DNA of 64,000 bases from Roseomonas sp. (GTDB lineage: Bacteria; Pseudomonadota; Alphaproteobacteria; Acetobacterales; Acetobacteraceae), in assembly GCA_020249435.1 (NCBI GenBank), contig JADCFQ010000008.1, forward strand, positions 101,446-165,445, given 5' to 3'. The notes beneath the pieces were generated by a model. It was given only the letters and a program-made list of their open reading frames with translations. It had not been told where the DNA came from and ran no database searches. The position numbers and the translations under genes are program-made. How positions within the stretch are numbered: position 1 is the first letter of the stretch; the number at the start of each line of letters is the position of its first letter. Shown here piece after piece: positions 27,476 to 36,998 of this stretch.

Positions 27476-28876
27476 CTATTCGCCCGCCATGCGCTGCGCT
27501 ACAAGGGGGGCGCCCAAGCGCATCAGCGCATTCACATCACCCGCCTGGTCAAGCCCAACCACGGCATCGGCCAATTGCTTGGCGCGCTCAGCGCCTAGCA
27601 CCGCATCCGCCAGGCCATGGAATTTGGCGCGCAGTTCAGCTTCCGTCAGGAAATTGTCGGGCTCGCCCTTCGGGATTTTGATGTGGCGCACGAAGTTTTG
27701 ACCGCGCGCCTTGATGGTAAGCTTGCCCGACATGAAGGTCGGGAATTCCGCCTGCACATCGGCATCTTCTTCCGGCAGGATTTTCGGCATCAGCGCGCGG
27801 ATATCCTTATCCTGCAACCAAGCATAGGAATCCCAGCCGAAATGCCCGCGCGCCAGCGCACACGCCACTACGAAGGGGCCGCTGAACTGCCCATCAACGA
27901 TGTTCTGCGGGTTCTGCTTGTACTCACGCGGCGCGCCCACCAGCAGCATGCCCTTATTCGGCAGACCCATAATCACGCTCTCAATTTCCTCGACCTTCAG
28001 GCCAAGCTCAGCGCGGAGCGCCAAGGCGGCATCAACACTCGCATGACCATAGCGGCATGAAGGATAGGGTTTTACGGCGGTCTGCATCAGCTCCCACGCC
28101 GTGCCCAAATCCTGCAACACACGCTCAGGCTTCGGGTTCGGGGCATAGGCGCGGAGGAAACCGGCCTTGCCTTCAATGGCCTCACCTGCGCCACGGAAAC
28201 CCTCACGCGCGATGGTGGCAGCGGAAAGGCCATTCAGCGCGCTCCAGCCCACCTGGAAGCGCTTCGTCCAGGCGCCATTGGCGAGGAATTGCAGGCTGCC
28301 GGCGGCCTGAGAAAGGGCGATGCCGAAAGCGTCTTCAACCTGCGCGGCAGAAAGGCCAAAAACCCGCGCCGCTGCGGCCGCTGCGCCAAAGGCGCCGCAG
28401 GTCGCGGTCGGGTGATAGCCACGGTCGTAATGATCACCCCCCGGCAAGGCCAGCGCCAAGCGGCAGGTGGTTTCATACCCGGCCACAATCGCGGCCAGCA
28501 CGGTCTTGCCATCGGCGCCGGTCATCTCGGCGGCAGCCAAGGCAGCCGGGATCACCGGCGCGCCGGGATGGAGCGTGCCGGCGGCATGCGTGTCATCAAA
28601 ATCGAGTGAATGCGCCATGGCGCCATTGATCAGTGCGGCACCCGCCGGCGTGTAGCGCTGGGAATCCCCGAATACAGCGGCCGAGCCACCAGTCAGGCCA
28701 AGCGCGCGGGCGGCGGCCAGAAGGGGGGGCGTGCTCTCGGCCTCATGCCGGCCGCGCAGCATATTGCCGACCAGGTCCAGGATCAGGAAACGCGTGCGTT
28801 CCTGCACATCGGCGGGCAGGCTTTCATAACGAAGCCCGGCGACAAAGGCGGCAAGTTCGCGGGTGACGGCGGCCAT
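27476..28876 (-). CDS. MmgE/PrpD family protein (2-methylcitrate dehydratase-like)
   Basis: The ATG at 28876 has AAGGAGGAA upstream and gives 466 residues. The MmgE/PrpD fold shows the N-terminal helical domain with HSLDFDDTH (about 85-93), the AIVAGYE and GYHPTATCGAFGAAAAAA region (about 135-160), and NGAWTKRFQVGWSA. The C-terminal domain includes KPYPSCRYGHASVDA (about 285-299). Known members dehydrate 2-methylcitrate or act on related tricarboxylates; many decarboxylate or isomerise other acids. The genome context (no prpB or prpC nearby) does not show which. The frame stays open far upstream on this strand, but the strong ribosome-binding site fixes the start. It diverges from the mltB-like gene. 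Confidence 0.9.
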   Translation of the reverse strand: MAAVTRELAAFVAGLRYESLPADVQERTRFLILDLVGNMLRGRHEAESTPPLLAAARALGLTGGSAAVFGDSQRYTPAGAALINGAMAHSLDFDDTHAAGTLHPGAPVIPAALAAAEMTGADGKTVLAAIVAGYETTCRLALALPGGDHYDRGYHPTATCGAFGAAAAAARVFGLSAAQVEDAFGIALSQAAGSLQFLANGAWTKRFQVGWSALNGLSAATIAREGFRGAGEAIEGKAGFLRAYAPNPKPERVLQDLGTAWELMQTAVKPYPSCRYGHASVDAALALRAELGLKVEEIESVIMGLPNKGMLLVGAPREYKQNPQNIVDGQFSGPFVVACALARGHFGWDSYAWLQDKDIRALMPKILPEEDADVQAEFPTFMSGKLTIKARGQNFVRHIKIPKGEPDNFLTEAELRAKFHGLADAVLGAERAKQLADAVVGLDQAGDVNALMRLGAPLVAQRMAGE

Positions 28877-28984
28877 GGCATTCCTCCTTGGTTGAAGGCC
28901 CAGTCTAGCACCAGTTCCGCCCGGGCCAATACGGGGCGCGAAAGGGTTTGCCTCGCCCGCCGCCGCATGGCACCAGATGCAGCC

Positions 28985-30010
28985 ATGATCGAAAGAAGGC
29001 TCCTGCTTGGTGGAGTCGCGACCCTGCTCGCGGCCTGCAGCCCAGAGGCGAATTCCGCCAACCAAATCCCCGCACCCGATGTGCCGCCGGCCTATGTGCC
29101 GGTTGCCGGCCAAAGCTTTGAACGATTCCTGGATGGTGTGCGCGCCGATGCGCGCCGCGCCGGGATTTCGGATGCGACGCTCAATCAGTCGCTGGCGGGG
29201 CTCAAGCCCAATCAGCGCGTGATCGAATTGGATCGGCGCCAGGCGGAAGGCGGCATGCAATGGGAAGACTACCGCGACCGCATCATGCTGACGCCAACGC
29301 GCATCCAGAATGGCCGGCGCCTGATGGCGGAAAATACCGATCTGCTGCGCCGCATTGAAGCGCGCTACCACGTCGCGCCTTCGGTCATTGTCGCAATCTG
29401 GGGCGTTGAGACGAATTACGGCGGCAATACGGGCGGCTTTGGCGTGGTGGAGGCTTTGGCGACGCTGGCCTGGGAAGGCCGCCGCGCTGCCTATTTCCGC
29501 AATGAGCTGATGTCCGCCTTGCGCATCCTGAATGACCGGCACACGAGTGCGGAGCGTATGAAGGGCTCCTGGGCGGGAGCGATGGGTCAGCCGCAATTCA
29601 TGCCAAGCAATTTTGAACGCCTGGCGGTGGATTTTGATGGCGATGGCCGGCGCGACATTTGGGATAATCGCGCTGATGCGCTGGCGTCCATCGCGCATTA
29701 TTTCCAGCGCAATGGCTGGCGGCGTGGTGAGGCCTGGGGACGGGAAGTGCGCCCCCCAGCGGGGTTTTCGGCGAGCGGCGCGGATACGGAAACCAAGCGG
29801 CCCTTGCGCGACTTCGCCCGCATGGGTTTTCGCAAGCCTGATGGCTCGCCCCTGCCGGCATCCGATATCGAAACGCAGATCGTATTGCCCTCACGCGGCA
29901 CTGGCGGGCAGATCTTCCTTGGCCATCACAATCTACGCGTCATCCGACGCTATAACACGCCGGTGAATTACGGGCTTTCCGTCGGGCTCTTGTCCGATCG
30001 CGTGGCGTGA
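28985..30010 (+). CDS. Lytic murein transglycosylase B family lipoprotein
   Basis: The protein has 341 residues from the ATG at 28985. The signal MIERRLLLGGVATLLAAC makes it a lipoprotein (Cys18). The SLT2/MltB domain spans about 45-335. The catalytic glutamate is Glu142 in IWGVETNYGG, with WAGAMGQPQFMPSNF (about 198-212) and VDFDGDGRRDIWDN typical of the family. It cleaves peptidoglycan glycan strands to 1,6-anhydro ends at the outer membrane. Two other ATGs slightly upstream lack ribosome-binding sites. The stop overlaps the rlpA GTG start by four bases. It is the first gene of the cell-wall operon. Confidence 0.9.
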   Translation: MIERRLLLGGVATLLAACSPEANSANQIPAPDVPPAYVPVAGQSFERFLDGVRADARRAGISDATLNQSLAGLKPNQRVIELDRRQAEGGMQWEDYRDRIMLTPTRIQNGRRLMAENTDLLRRIEARYHVAPSVIVAIWGVETNYGGNTGGFGVVEALATLAWEGRRAAYFRNELMSALRILNDRHTSAERMKGSWAGAMGQPQFMPSNFERLAVDFDGDGRRDIWDNRADALASIAHYFQRNGWRRGEAWGREVRPPAGFSASGADTETKRPLRDFARMGFRKPDGSPLPASDIETQIVLPSRGTGGQIFLGHHNLRVIRRYNTPVNYGLSVGLLSDRVA

Positions 30011-30891
30011 CGCGCTGGGGCATTCTGGCCGCCACCCTGCTGGCGATGGCGGGCTGCGGGACGCAGCCTGAACCGCGCTATCTGGTGGGCGATCCTTATC
30101 GGCTTGGTGGTGTCTGGTCCTATCCGCGGGAGGATTACGCGCTTGCCGAAACTGGGCTGGCTGAGGTGCTGCCGGCGCCGTTGTTTGGCGGGCAGACCGC
30201 GAATGGTGAAGTGCTGACCGCCCAGGGGCTGACAGCAGCGCATCGCAGCCTGCAAATGCCCGCCATTATTCGCGTCACCAATCTCGAAAACGGGCGTTCC
30301 ATGCTGCTGCGCGTCAATGATCGTGGCCCGGAAAAGCCAGGACGCATCCTGGGTGTGTCTCCGCGCGCCGGCGCCTTGCTTGGCATGACGCCGGGTCGCG
30401 CGACCCAAATCGCGCTGGTCGTGGATGCGGAAATGAGCCGCGCGGTCGCCGAAGCCCTGCCGGGCCATGCGCCGGCCCCCATCGCCATCGCCGCCGCGCC
30501 GCGTGCGGCCGTGGCACGCGAGGATTTGGCGCCCTTGCCGGGTGCGCGCGAAGCGCCACGGCGGGAGGTCCAGCCCCTGCCCAGCGCCGCACCGATCACC
30601 GAATTGGCCCCCCAAAGTCGCGCCACCCCACTGGCCTTGCCGGAGGCGGTCACGCAAACCGCGCCGCGCCCAGGCAGCCTGCTGGTGGAAGCCGGGCAAT
30701 TTACCACGAGATACGGGGCGGAAGCCGTCGCGGCCCGCCTGCCGGGGGCGCGGATCAGCCAGCAGGGCAGGGGACGCAATGCCAGCGTTCGTGTCGCCCT
30801 TGGCCCCTTCACTGAGGTCCGGGCCGCGGATTTTGCGCTTGAGCGGACTCTGGCCGCTGGCCTATCCGGGGCAAGGATTATTGTGGAATAA
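30007..30891 (+). CDS. rlpA: Septal ring lytic transglycosylase RlpA family lipoprotein with SPOR domain
   Basis: Starting at GTG 30007, the protein has 294 residues. The lipobox is LLAMAGC (Cys17). The double-psi beta-barrel (about 25-150) contains QTANGEVLTAQGLTAAH with His79 and LLRVNDRGP with Asp105, the pair needed by Pseudomonas RlpA to cut denuded glycans. A proline/alanine-rich linker follows (about 155-215), then a C-terminal SPOR domain (about 218-294) that binds septal peptidoglycan. The overlap with mltB implies coupled translation. The dacC-like gene follows 50 bases later. Confidence 0.9.
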   Translation: MTRWGILAATLLAMAGCGTQPEPRYLVGDPYRLGGVWSYPREDYALAETGLAEVLPAPLFGGQTANGEVLTAQGLTAAHRSLQMPAIIRVTNLENGRSMLLRVNDRGPEKPGRILGVSPRAGALLGMTPGRATQIALVVDAEMSRAVAEALPGHAPAPIAIAAAPRAAVAREDLAPLPGAREAPRREVQPLPSAAPITELAPQSRATPLALPEAVTQTAPRPGSLLVEAGQFTTRYGAEAVAARLPGARISQQGRGRNASVRVALGPFTEVRAADFALERTLAAGLSGARIIVE

Positions 30892-30941
30892 GGCGCTGCC
30901 TTTTCTTGGCGTAAGAGCGATCAGGCATGAAGGAACCGGGC

Positions 30942-32168
30942 ATGGCATCGCGTCGCAGTATCATTGGGGGCGTTTTGGGGGGCCTGCCGCTCTGGCTTGT
31001 GGCGGATCAGGCCTTTGCGCAGCAGCGCCCGGCACAACCCCCCGCCCAGCCGCAGCGCCGCCCCGCGCCGCGCCAGGAAGGCACGCCCGTTGCCACCCCT
31101 GTCGGCAATGTGGATGTTCTGGCCCGGCAAGCCTTGGTGGTGGATTTCGAAACCGGCGCCACGCTGCTTGAGAAGAACGCTGATGAGCGCATGCCGCCTT
31201 CCAGCATGTCCAAGCTCATGACCATGTATGTAGTGTTTGATCGCCTGCGTCAGGGCCGGCTGCAAATGGATCAAATGCTGCCCGTCAGTGAACGCGCCTG
31301 GCGCATGGGCGGTTCCAAGATGTTTGTGGATATCGGCCAGCAGGTGCGGGTTGAAGACCTTATTCGCGGCGTGATCGTGCAATCGGGCAATGATGCCTGC
31401 ATTGTGCTGGCCGAGGCAATTTCCGGCAGCGAACAGCAATTCGCCGAATTGCTGAACGAAACCGGCCGACGCATTGGCCTGACCAACAGCAATTTCCGCA
31501 ACAGCACCGGCTGGCCCGATCCGGAACACCGCATGACAGCGCGTGATCTTTCCATCCTGGCGCGGCGCATCATTACGGATTTTCCGGATTATTATCGCTT
31601 CTACAATGAACGCAGCTTCCGCTTCAGCAATATCAGCCAGGATAATCGCAACCCGCTGCTCTCCCGCGTGCCGGGTGCCGATGGGCTAAAGACCGGCCAT
31701 ACGGAAGAAGCGGGTTATGGCCTGACCGGCAGCGCCATCCGCGATGGGCGGCGCGTTATTCTGGTGGTCAATGGGCTGCCCACAATGCGCGCACGGGCCG
31801 AGGAAAGCGAACGCCTGATGGAATGGGCCTTCCGCGAGTTCGAAGCCGTCACGCTGTTTCGCGCGCAGGATACCGTGCAGGATGTGCCGGTTTATCTTGG
31901 TGAACGCCGCACCGTTCCCATGGTGGGCGGGCGCGACATTACCCTGACACTGCCGCGGCGTTGGCGCGATAGGTTGGAAGTGCGCGTGCGCTATCAGGCA
32001 CCACTCACCGCGCCTGTCATGCGCGGGCAGACCATTGGCGAGTTGCAGGTGGCAGGGCAGGGGGTGCCAACGCTTTCTGTGCCGCTGGTGGCCGGGGCTG
32101 ATATCGAAAAGCTTGGCCTGCTGCCGCGCATTCCGGCGGTGATCGGGCGCTGGGTCTCCGGCGCCTGA
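30942..32168 (+). CDS. D-alanyl-D-alanine carboxypeptidase (penicillin-binding protein 5/6 type)
   Basis: The ATG at 30942 is preceded by AAGGAA at the right distance, so it is preferred to the ATG five codons upstream. The protein has 408 residues. A signal peptide ends near AFAQQ and is followed by a Pro/Gln-rich linker to about residue 55. The active-site motifs are SSMSK (Ser88, Lys91), SGN (148-150) and KTG in GLKTGHTEEAG (about 248). A C-terminal beta domain follows, but no clear membrane-binding helix is seen. The enzyme trims pentapeptides in the periplasm. It lies 7 bp before tmk in the operon. Confidence 0.92.
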   Translation: MASRRSIIGGVLGGLPLWLVADQAFAQQRPAQPPAQPQRRPAPRQEGTPVATPVGNVDVLARQALVVDFETGATLLEKNADERMPPSSMSKLMTMYVVFDRLRQGRLQMDQMLPVSERAWRMGGSKMFVDIGQQVRVEDLIRGVIVQSGNDACIVLAEAISGSEQQFAELLNETGRRIGLTNSNFRNSTGWPDPEHRMTARDLSILARRIITDFPDYYRFYNERSFRFSNISQDNRNPLLSRVPGADGLKTGHTEEAGYGLTGSAIRDGRRVILVVNGLPTMRARAEESERLMEWAFREFEAVTLFRAQDTVQDVPVYLGERRTVPMVGGRDITLTLPRRWRDRLEVRVRYQAPLTAPVMRGQTIGELQVAGQGVPTLSVPLVAGADIEKLGLLPRIPAVIGRWVSGA

Positions 32169-32175
32169 AGCGCTC

Positions 32176-32802
32176 ATGGCGCGGGGCTATTTCATCACGC
32201 TTGAAGGCGGCGAAGGCGCTGGGAAATCCACCCAGGCGCGGCGGCTTGCCGTGGCGCTGGCGGCGGCAGGTGTGCCGGTTTTGCGCACGCGCGAACCCGG
32301 CGGCGCGCCGGGGGCAGAGCGTATTCGTGATTTGCTGCTCTCGCCTGGTTCCTGGGACAGGCTGACAGAAGCCATGCTGCATTTCGCCGCGCGGCGGGAA
32401 CATGTGGTGCGGTCCATCCGCCCCATGCTGGAAGCCGGCGCCTGGGTGATTTGTGATCGTTTTGCGGATTCCACGCTGGCCTATCAGGGGGCGGGGCAGG
32501 GCCTTGCCCATGAAACCTGGGCGCGGCTTTGTGACCTGACTTTGGAAGGCTTGCAGCCGGACCTGACGCTGATCCTTGATCTGCCGGTGGAGGCTGGCCT
32601 CGCACGCGCAGGGGCGCGGAGTGCCGCGGATCGCTACGAAAAGCTCGGCGCTGATTTCCATGCCCGCATTCGCGCGGGCTTTGCCGATATCGCGCGACGT
32701 GAACCGACACGCTGCGTTGTGCTGGATGCGGCGCGGGATGCGGAAGCGGTTTATGCCGCGATTGCTGAAACCCTGCGTCAAAGGCTGGGCGCCAAGCTGT
32801 GA
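32176..32802 (+). CDS. tmk: Thymidylate kinase
   Basis: This 208-residue kinase has the P loop GGEGAGKSTQ at about 11-20, the DR motif in ICDRFADST (about 93-101) and a LID-region SAADRYE near 153-159. It phosphorylates dTMP to dTDP for DNA synthesis in the cytoplasm. The start has little Shine-Dalgarno sequence but is the only one fitting the family's N terminus, ARGYFITLEGGEGAG. Its TGA overlaps the holB GTG by four bases. Confidence 0.96.
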   Translation: MARGYFITLEGGEGAGKSTQARRLAVALAAAGVPVLRTREPGGAPGAERIRDLLLSPGSWDRLTEAMLHFAARREHVVRSIRPMLEAGAWVICDRFADSTLAYQGAGQGLAHETWARLCDLTLEGLQPDLTLILDLPVEAGLARAGARSAADRYEKLGADFHARIRAGFADIARREPTRCVVLDAARDAEAVYAAIAETLRQRLGAKL

Positions 32803-33812
32803 GCCTGCCGGAACCGCGCGCCAATCCGGAGCTTTTCGGCCATGAAAGCGCTGCTACGACGCTGGCTGAGGCAGCGCGTTCCGGGCGCCTGCATCACGCC
32901 TGGTTGATCACTGGCCCCGCCGGTATTGGCAAGGTGACGCTCGCCTGGCGCTTCGCCCGCTGGCTGCTGGCGGGCATGCCGGATGCGCCCCAAGGCAAGC
33001 CGCCCTTGTATCTGGACGCGGCCAATCCAGTGTTTCGTCGTGTGGCCGCCGATAGCCATGCTGATCTGCTGACCATTGATGCCGATACCTTGCGCGGTGA
33101 GCGCAAGCGCAACGACATCAATGTGGAAGCCGCGCGGCTTATTCCGGGCTTCATGACCCTGACGGCGGCCGAAGGCGGCTGGCGCGTTGTGGTGGTGGAT
33201 GGCGCGGAGACGATGAACCTGCAGGCGCAAAACGCCATTCTGAAAGTGCTGGAAGAACCGCCGGCGCGCGCCATTTTGCTGCTCGTGTCATCCGCCCCCA
33301 CACGGCTTTTGCCGACGATCCGCAGCCGTTGCCGCCGGCTTGATCTGTTTCCACTGGATCAGGCGGAAATGGCGCCTTTGCTCAAGCAGCTTTTACCGGA
33401 TTTGCCTGCGGCGGATCGCACGAAGCTCGCCGAGATGGCGGAAGGATCGCCGGGCCGCGCCATGCAATTGGCCGAAGGCGATGGGCTGGAATTGCAGGCT
33501 TTGGTGGAAGAATGCCTGAGCAGCCTGAAGCGGCCCGATCCCGCGCGGCTGCATGTGCTCGCGGATCGATGTGCTGCGGATCGCAGCGGGGCGCAATTCA
33601 CCACCTTCATGGGGCTGCTGCGCGGGCGGATTTCGGCGGGGCTGCGGCAAGCGGCCCGCGGTGAGCCCGCCCCCGTCTGGATCGCCGCCCATCCGCTTGC
33701 CGCCTGGCCCGCGCTGTGGGATAGGCTCGGGCGCCTCGTGGATGAGACAGAAAAGCTGAATATGGACCGCAAACAGGCGGTACTGACCGGGCTTTCCTGG
33801 CTTTCAGCGTGA
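32799..33812 (+). CDS. holB: DNA polymerase III subunit delta'
   Basis: A 337-residue clamp-loader protein from a GTG start. GPAGIGKVTLAWRFARWL at about 44-61 matches the P-loop region. The zinc-module cysteines of E. coli delta' are absent, as is common in alphaproteobacteria. MNLQAQNAILKVLEEPPA at about 139-156 and SSAPTRLLPTIRSRCRRL (about 167-184) are the sensor and SRC-motif region of AAA+ clamp loaders. The C-terminal collar domain fills the rest. tmk-holB-metG-tatD is a conserved gene order. Confidence 0.94.
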   Translation: MSLPEPRANPELFGHESAATTLAEAARSGRLHHAWLITGPAGIGKVTLAWRFARWLLAGMPDAPQGKPPLYLDAANPVFRRVAADSHADLLTIDADTLRGERKRNDINVEAARLIPGFMTLTAAEGGWRVVVVDGAETMNLQAQNAILKVLEEPPARAILLLVSSAPTRLLPTIRSRCRRLDLFPLDQAEMAPLLKQLLPDLPAADRTKLAEMAEGSPGRAMQLAEGDGLELQALVEECLSSLKRPDPARLHVLADRCAADRSGAQFTTFMGLLRGRISAGLRQAARGEPAPVWIAAHPLAAWPALWDRLGRLVDETEKLNMDRKQAVLTGLSWLSA

Positions 33813-33837
33813 ATTTGCCATAGCAAAGCCAATAGAG

Positions 33838-35415
33838 ATGAAACAGACGCGCTACGTCACCACGCCGATCTATTACGTCAACGACAAGCCGCATGTCGGG
33901 CATGCCTATACCTCGGTCGCGGCGGATGTGCTGGCGCGTTGGTGGCGGCTGCAGGGCCATGAGGTATTCTTCCTGACCGGCACGGATGAGCATGGCCAGA
34001 AGGTGGAAAAGGCCGCGCGCGATGCCGGGATGGACCCGCAAGCCTTCACGGACCAGGTCAGCCAGCATTTCCGCGATCTGACCGGCACACTCGGCCTTTG
34101 GAATGATGATTTCATCCGCACGACGGAAGCGCGCCACAAGGCGGCTTGTTCCGCGCTATGGGAAGAATTGGCGCGGCGCGATGAAATCTACCTTGGCCAT
34201 TATGAGGGCTGGTATGCCGTGCGCGATGAGGCGTTTTATGGCCCGGATGAACTCACGGAACGCGACGGCGTGAAATACGCGCCATCAGGAGCGCCGGTGG
34301 AATGGGTGCGGGAGCCTTCTTACTTCTTCCGTCTGTCGAAATGGCTGCCGGAATTATTGCGCCGGTTTGATTTGCCCTTTGGTCATCCCGAGCGGATTGA
34401 TGTGCAGCCTGAAGCACGGCGCAATGAAGTGCGCGCCTTTGTGCAGCAGGGGCTCAAGGATTTCGCGGATAAGCCGGAAAAGCTCGATCTTTCCATCTCA
34501 CGCACCAGCTTCACCTGGGGCGTGAAGGTGCCGGGCGATCCCGCGCATGTGATGTATGTCTGGCTGGATGCGTTGACCAATTACATCACCGCAGCGGGTT
34601 ATCCCGACCCGAAGGCCAAGCGGTGGAAATTCTGGCCAGCGGATGTGCATTTCGTTGGCAAGGATATTGTGCGTTTTCATGCCATTTATTGGCCCGCCTT
34701 TCTGATGGCGGCGGGGATCGAACCTGCGAAGCGCGTCTTTGCCCATGGCTGGTGGACGATTGAAGGGCAGAAAATGTCCAAGTCGCTCGGCAATGTTATT
34801 GATCCTGTGGCGCTGGTTGCGGAATACGGCCTGGACCCGCTGCGCTATTTCCTGCTGCGCGAAGTGTCCTTTGGGTCGGATGGCGATTTTTCGCGCAAGG
34901 CGCTGATTGGTCGTAACAATAGCGAATTGGCCGATGCGCTCGGCAATCTTGCCAATCGGACGCTGAGTCTGATCCAGAAGAACTGCGAAGGTTGTCTACC
35001 GCACAAAAAGGATCCGCGCGACACGGACAAGCTGTTTGTTGACGAAGCGCAGACGTTGCCAACTGAAGTACGGGTTCGTCTGGAAAGCCAGGAATTCCAC
35101 ATGGCACTCGATGCGATCATGGCGGCGGTCCGGTCCGCGAATGTTTATATCACGGTGCATGCCCCATGGGCATTGAAGAAGACCCAACAGGAGGAGAGGA
35201 TGGCGGAGGTGCTGCGCCATCTGCACGACGCGCTTCGCGTCTTCGCCACCGTTCTTTGGCCCTTCATGCCGACCACGATGGATGCCTTGTTCGACCAACT
35301 CGGCGTGCCCGCCGATGCGCGGGATTTGGCCGCGCTCGCGACCCCCTTGCCCGGTGGCATCGCGCTGCCACCCCCAAGCCCACTCTTTCGCAAGATCGAG
35401 ATCGAGGCTGTCTGA
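33838..35415 (+). CDS. metG: Methionyl-tRNA synthetase
   Basis: A 525-residue class I synthetase. HVGHAY is at about 19-24, TDEHGQK near 57-63, and KMSKS in GQKMSKSLGNV near 310-320. The zinc-knuckle cysteines are missing, so it is the short type, and it lacks the C-terminal tRNA-binding appendage. The anticodon-binding helices occupy the last 160 residues. From about 34.9 to 35.25 kb the codon use looks less like the rest of the gene (more CGT, GTC and GAC). The TGA overlaps the tatD ATG (TGATG). Confidence 0.95.
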   Translation: MKQTRYVTTPIYYVNDKPHVGHAYTSVAADVLARWWRLQGHEVFFLTGTDEHGQKVEKAARDAGMDPQAFTDQVSQHFRDLTGTLGLWNDDFIRTTEARHKAACSALWEELARRDEIYLGHYEGWYAVRDEAFYGPDELTERDGVKYAPSGAPVEWVREPSYFFRLSKWLPELLRRFDLPFGHPERIDVQPEARRNEVRAFVQQGLKDFADKPEKLDLSISRTSFTWGVKVPGDPAHVMYVWLDALTNYITAAGYPDPKAKRWKFWPADVHFVGKDIVRFHAIYWPAFLMAAGIEPAKRVFAHGWWTIEGQKMSKSLGNVIDPVALVAEYGLDPLRYFLLREVSFGSDGDFSRKALIGRNNSELADALGNLANRTLSLIQKNCEGCLPHKKDPRDTDKLFVDEAQTLPTEVRVRLESQEFHMALDAIMAAVRSANVYITVHAPWALKKTQQEERMAEVLRHLHDALRVFATVLWPFMPTTMDALFDQLGVPADARDLAALATPLPGGIALPPPSPLFRKIEIEAV

Positions 35416-36188
35416 TGCTGGTCGATAGCCATTGCCACCTCGATTACTATGTCGAGGCGGAAATCGCCGATGTCATCGCCCGCGCCAAGGAAGCCGGCAT
35501 TGGCCGCATGGTCACCATCGGCACGCGCTTTGCCCAGGCCGCACAGGTCAAGGCGCTGACCGAACGCTTTGACTGCGTGTTGGGGACCGTCGGCATCCAC
35601 CCGCATAATGCCGGGGAAGGCCCGCTCCCAAGCGCTGAGGCACTCGCGGCCCTGGCCGACCATCCACGCATCATCGGCCTTGGCGAAAGCGGGCTTGATT
35701 ACTTTTATGACAAGGCGCCGCGCGACGCTCAGGCGGAGAATTTCCGCAACCATATCCGCGCGGCGCAGCTCACGGGCTTGCCGCTCGCGATCCATGCCCG
35801 CCAGGCGGATGAGGATATCGCCGATATCCTGGCCGAGGAACGCGAGAGGGGCGGGGCCTTCCCCTTCCTGCTGCATTGCTTCAGCAGCGGCCGCGCTTTG
35901 GCCGAACGCGCCGTGGCCATGGGGGGCTATGTCTCCTTCTCCGGCATCCTGACCTTCCCAAAAAGTGAGGAATTGCGCGATATCGCGCGCGATATGCCGG
36001 CGGATCGGCTGCTGGTTGAAACCGATGCGCCTTACCTGGCACCCGTGCCCTTCCGCGGCAAGCGCTGTGAACCCGCCATGGTTGCCCATACTGCCAAGGT
36101 GCTGGCCAGTGTGCGCGGGATGGAAATCGCGGCGCTTGAAGCGCTGACCACCCGCAATTTCGAGACGCTGTTCAAGAAGGCTGCTTGA
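35415..36188 (+). CDS. tatD: TatD family hydrolase
   Basis: A 257-residue TIM-barrel metal-dependent hydrolase. The metal sites are complete: DSHCHLDY at 4-11, GIHPHNA near 63, GESGLDYFY near 92, HARQADED near 127, HCFSSG near 154, and ETDAPYL near 202. TatD-type proteins act as DNA 3' exonucleases or D-aminoacyl-tRNA deacylase-like enzymes in the cytoplasm. The start overlaps metG's stop. The MBL hydrolase gene begins 3 bases after the stop, so metG, tatD and the hydrolase are read together. Confidence 0.93.
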   Translation: MLVDSHCHLDYYVEAEIADVIARAKEAGIGRMVTIGTRFAQAAQVKALTERFDCVLGTVGIHPHNAGEGPLPSAEALAALADHPRIIGLGESGLDYFYDKAPRDAQAENFRNHIRAAQLTGLPLAIHARQADEDIADILAEERERGGAFPFLLHCFSSGRALAERAVAMGGYVSFSGILTFPKSEELRDIARDMPADRLLVETDAPYLAPVPFRGKRCEPAMVAHTAKVLASVRGMEIAALEALTTRNFETLFKKAA

Positions 36189-36191
36189 GCC

Positions 36192-36998
36192 TTGGTCACG
36201 GTCACGATCCTTGGCTGTGGCGGATCTGCGGGGGTCCCGCTGATTGGCGGCGCCGATGGCCGGGGCGATTGGGGCGCCTGCGACCCCACCGAGCCTCGGA
36301 ATCGGCGAACCCGCTCCTCGATTCTCATTGAGGGCGATCAGGGGCAAAGGCTGCTTGTGGATGCCGGGCCAGATATGCGCGCCCAATTCCTCGCGGCCGG
36401 GATCGGCGCCGTCGAGGCGATCCTATTCACCCATCACCATGCCGATCATGTCATGGGGACAGATGAAACCCGCGTCCTGAACCGTATCACGGGCAAGCCC
36501 TTGCCCATATATGGCATGGCAAGAACGCTGGATAACCTCAAGCAGCGCTTCGATTATGCCTTTCTTCCCGCGGTCGGCCCCTGGTTTTTCCGCCCGGCCC
36601 TGGAAGCGACTGAGGTCTCGCCCGGCGATACGATGGAGATCGCCGGGTTGCCCCTCACGTTGTTCAGCCAGGATCATGGAATGATGGAAACGCTCGGGCT
36701 TCGAATCGGCGGCTTTGCCTATTCCACCGATCTGGTGCGCCTGCCGGCAGAAAGCTTCGCGCTTCTTCACGGTCTGGATACCTGGGTTGTGGGATGCTTC
36801 CAGCGTGCGCCCCATAAGGTGCATGCGAATCTGGATCAGGTGCTTGAATGGGTGCGCATTTTGCAGCCGCGCCGAACGGTTTTAACCCATATGGGCAGCG
36901 ATCTGGATTATGGCTGGCTTCGCCGCACCCTGCCGCCGGGGATCGAGCCCGGGTATGATGGCATGGTGTTGCAACCAGGCGCTGCGCCAGGGCGTTGA
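36192..36998 (+). CDS. MBL-fold metallohydrolase, PhnP-like
   Basis: The 268-residue protein starts from TTG at 36192 (VTVTILGCGGSAGVPLIGG). THHHADHVMGTDE at about 80-92 supplies the di-zinc ligands. DHGMMETLGLRIG and a later THMGSDLDY complete the site. The opening GCGGSAGVP and the residues around it match PhnP/RNase Z-like cyclic phosphodiesterases. A phn operon is absent, so phosphonate use is not implied. Alphaproteobacteria commonly carry this gene after metG-tatD. It is the last gene of the operon, 111 bp before clpP. Confidence 0.85.
   Translation: MVTVTILGCGGSAGVPLIGGADGRGDWGACDPTEPRNRRTRSSILIEGDQGQRLLVDAGPDMRAQFLAAGIGAVEAILFTHHHADHVMGTDETRVLNRITGKPLPIYGMARTLDNLKQRFDYAFLPAVGPWFFRPALEATEVSPGDTMEIAGLPLTLFSQDHGMMETLGLRIGGFAYSTDLVRLPAESFALLHGLDTWVVGCFQRAPHKVHANLDQVLEWVRILQPRRTVLTHMGSDLDYGWLRRTLPPGIEPGYDGMVLQPGAAPGR

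Noticed and set aside
28877..29698. Upstream extension of the MmgE/PrpD frame by about 274 codons on the minus strand.
   Set aside because: It runs antisense to the mltB-like gene, and the ATG at 28876 has a strong AAGGAGGAA at the right distance.
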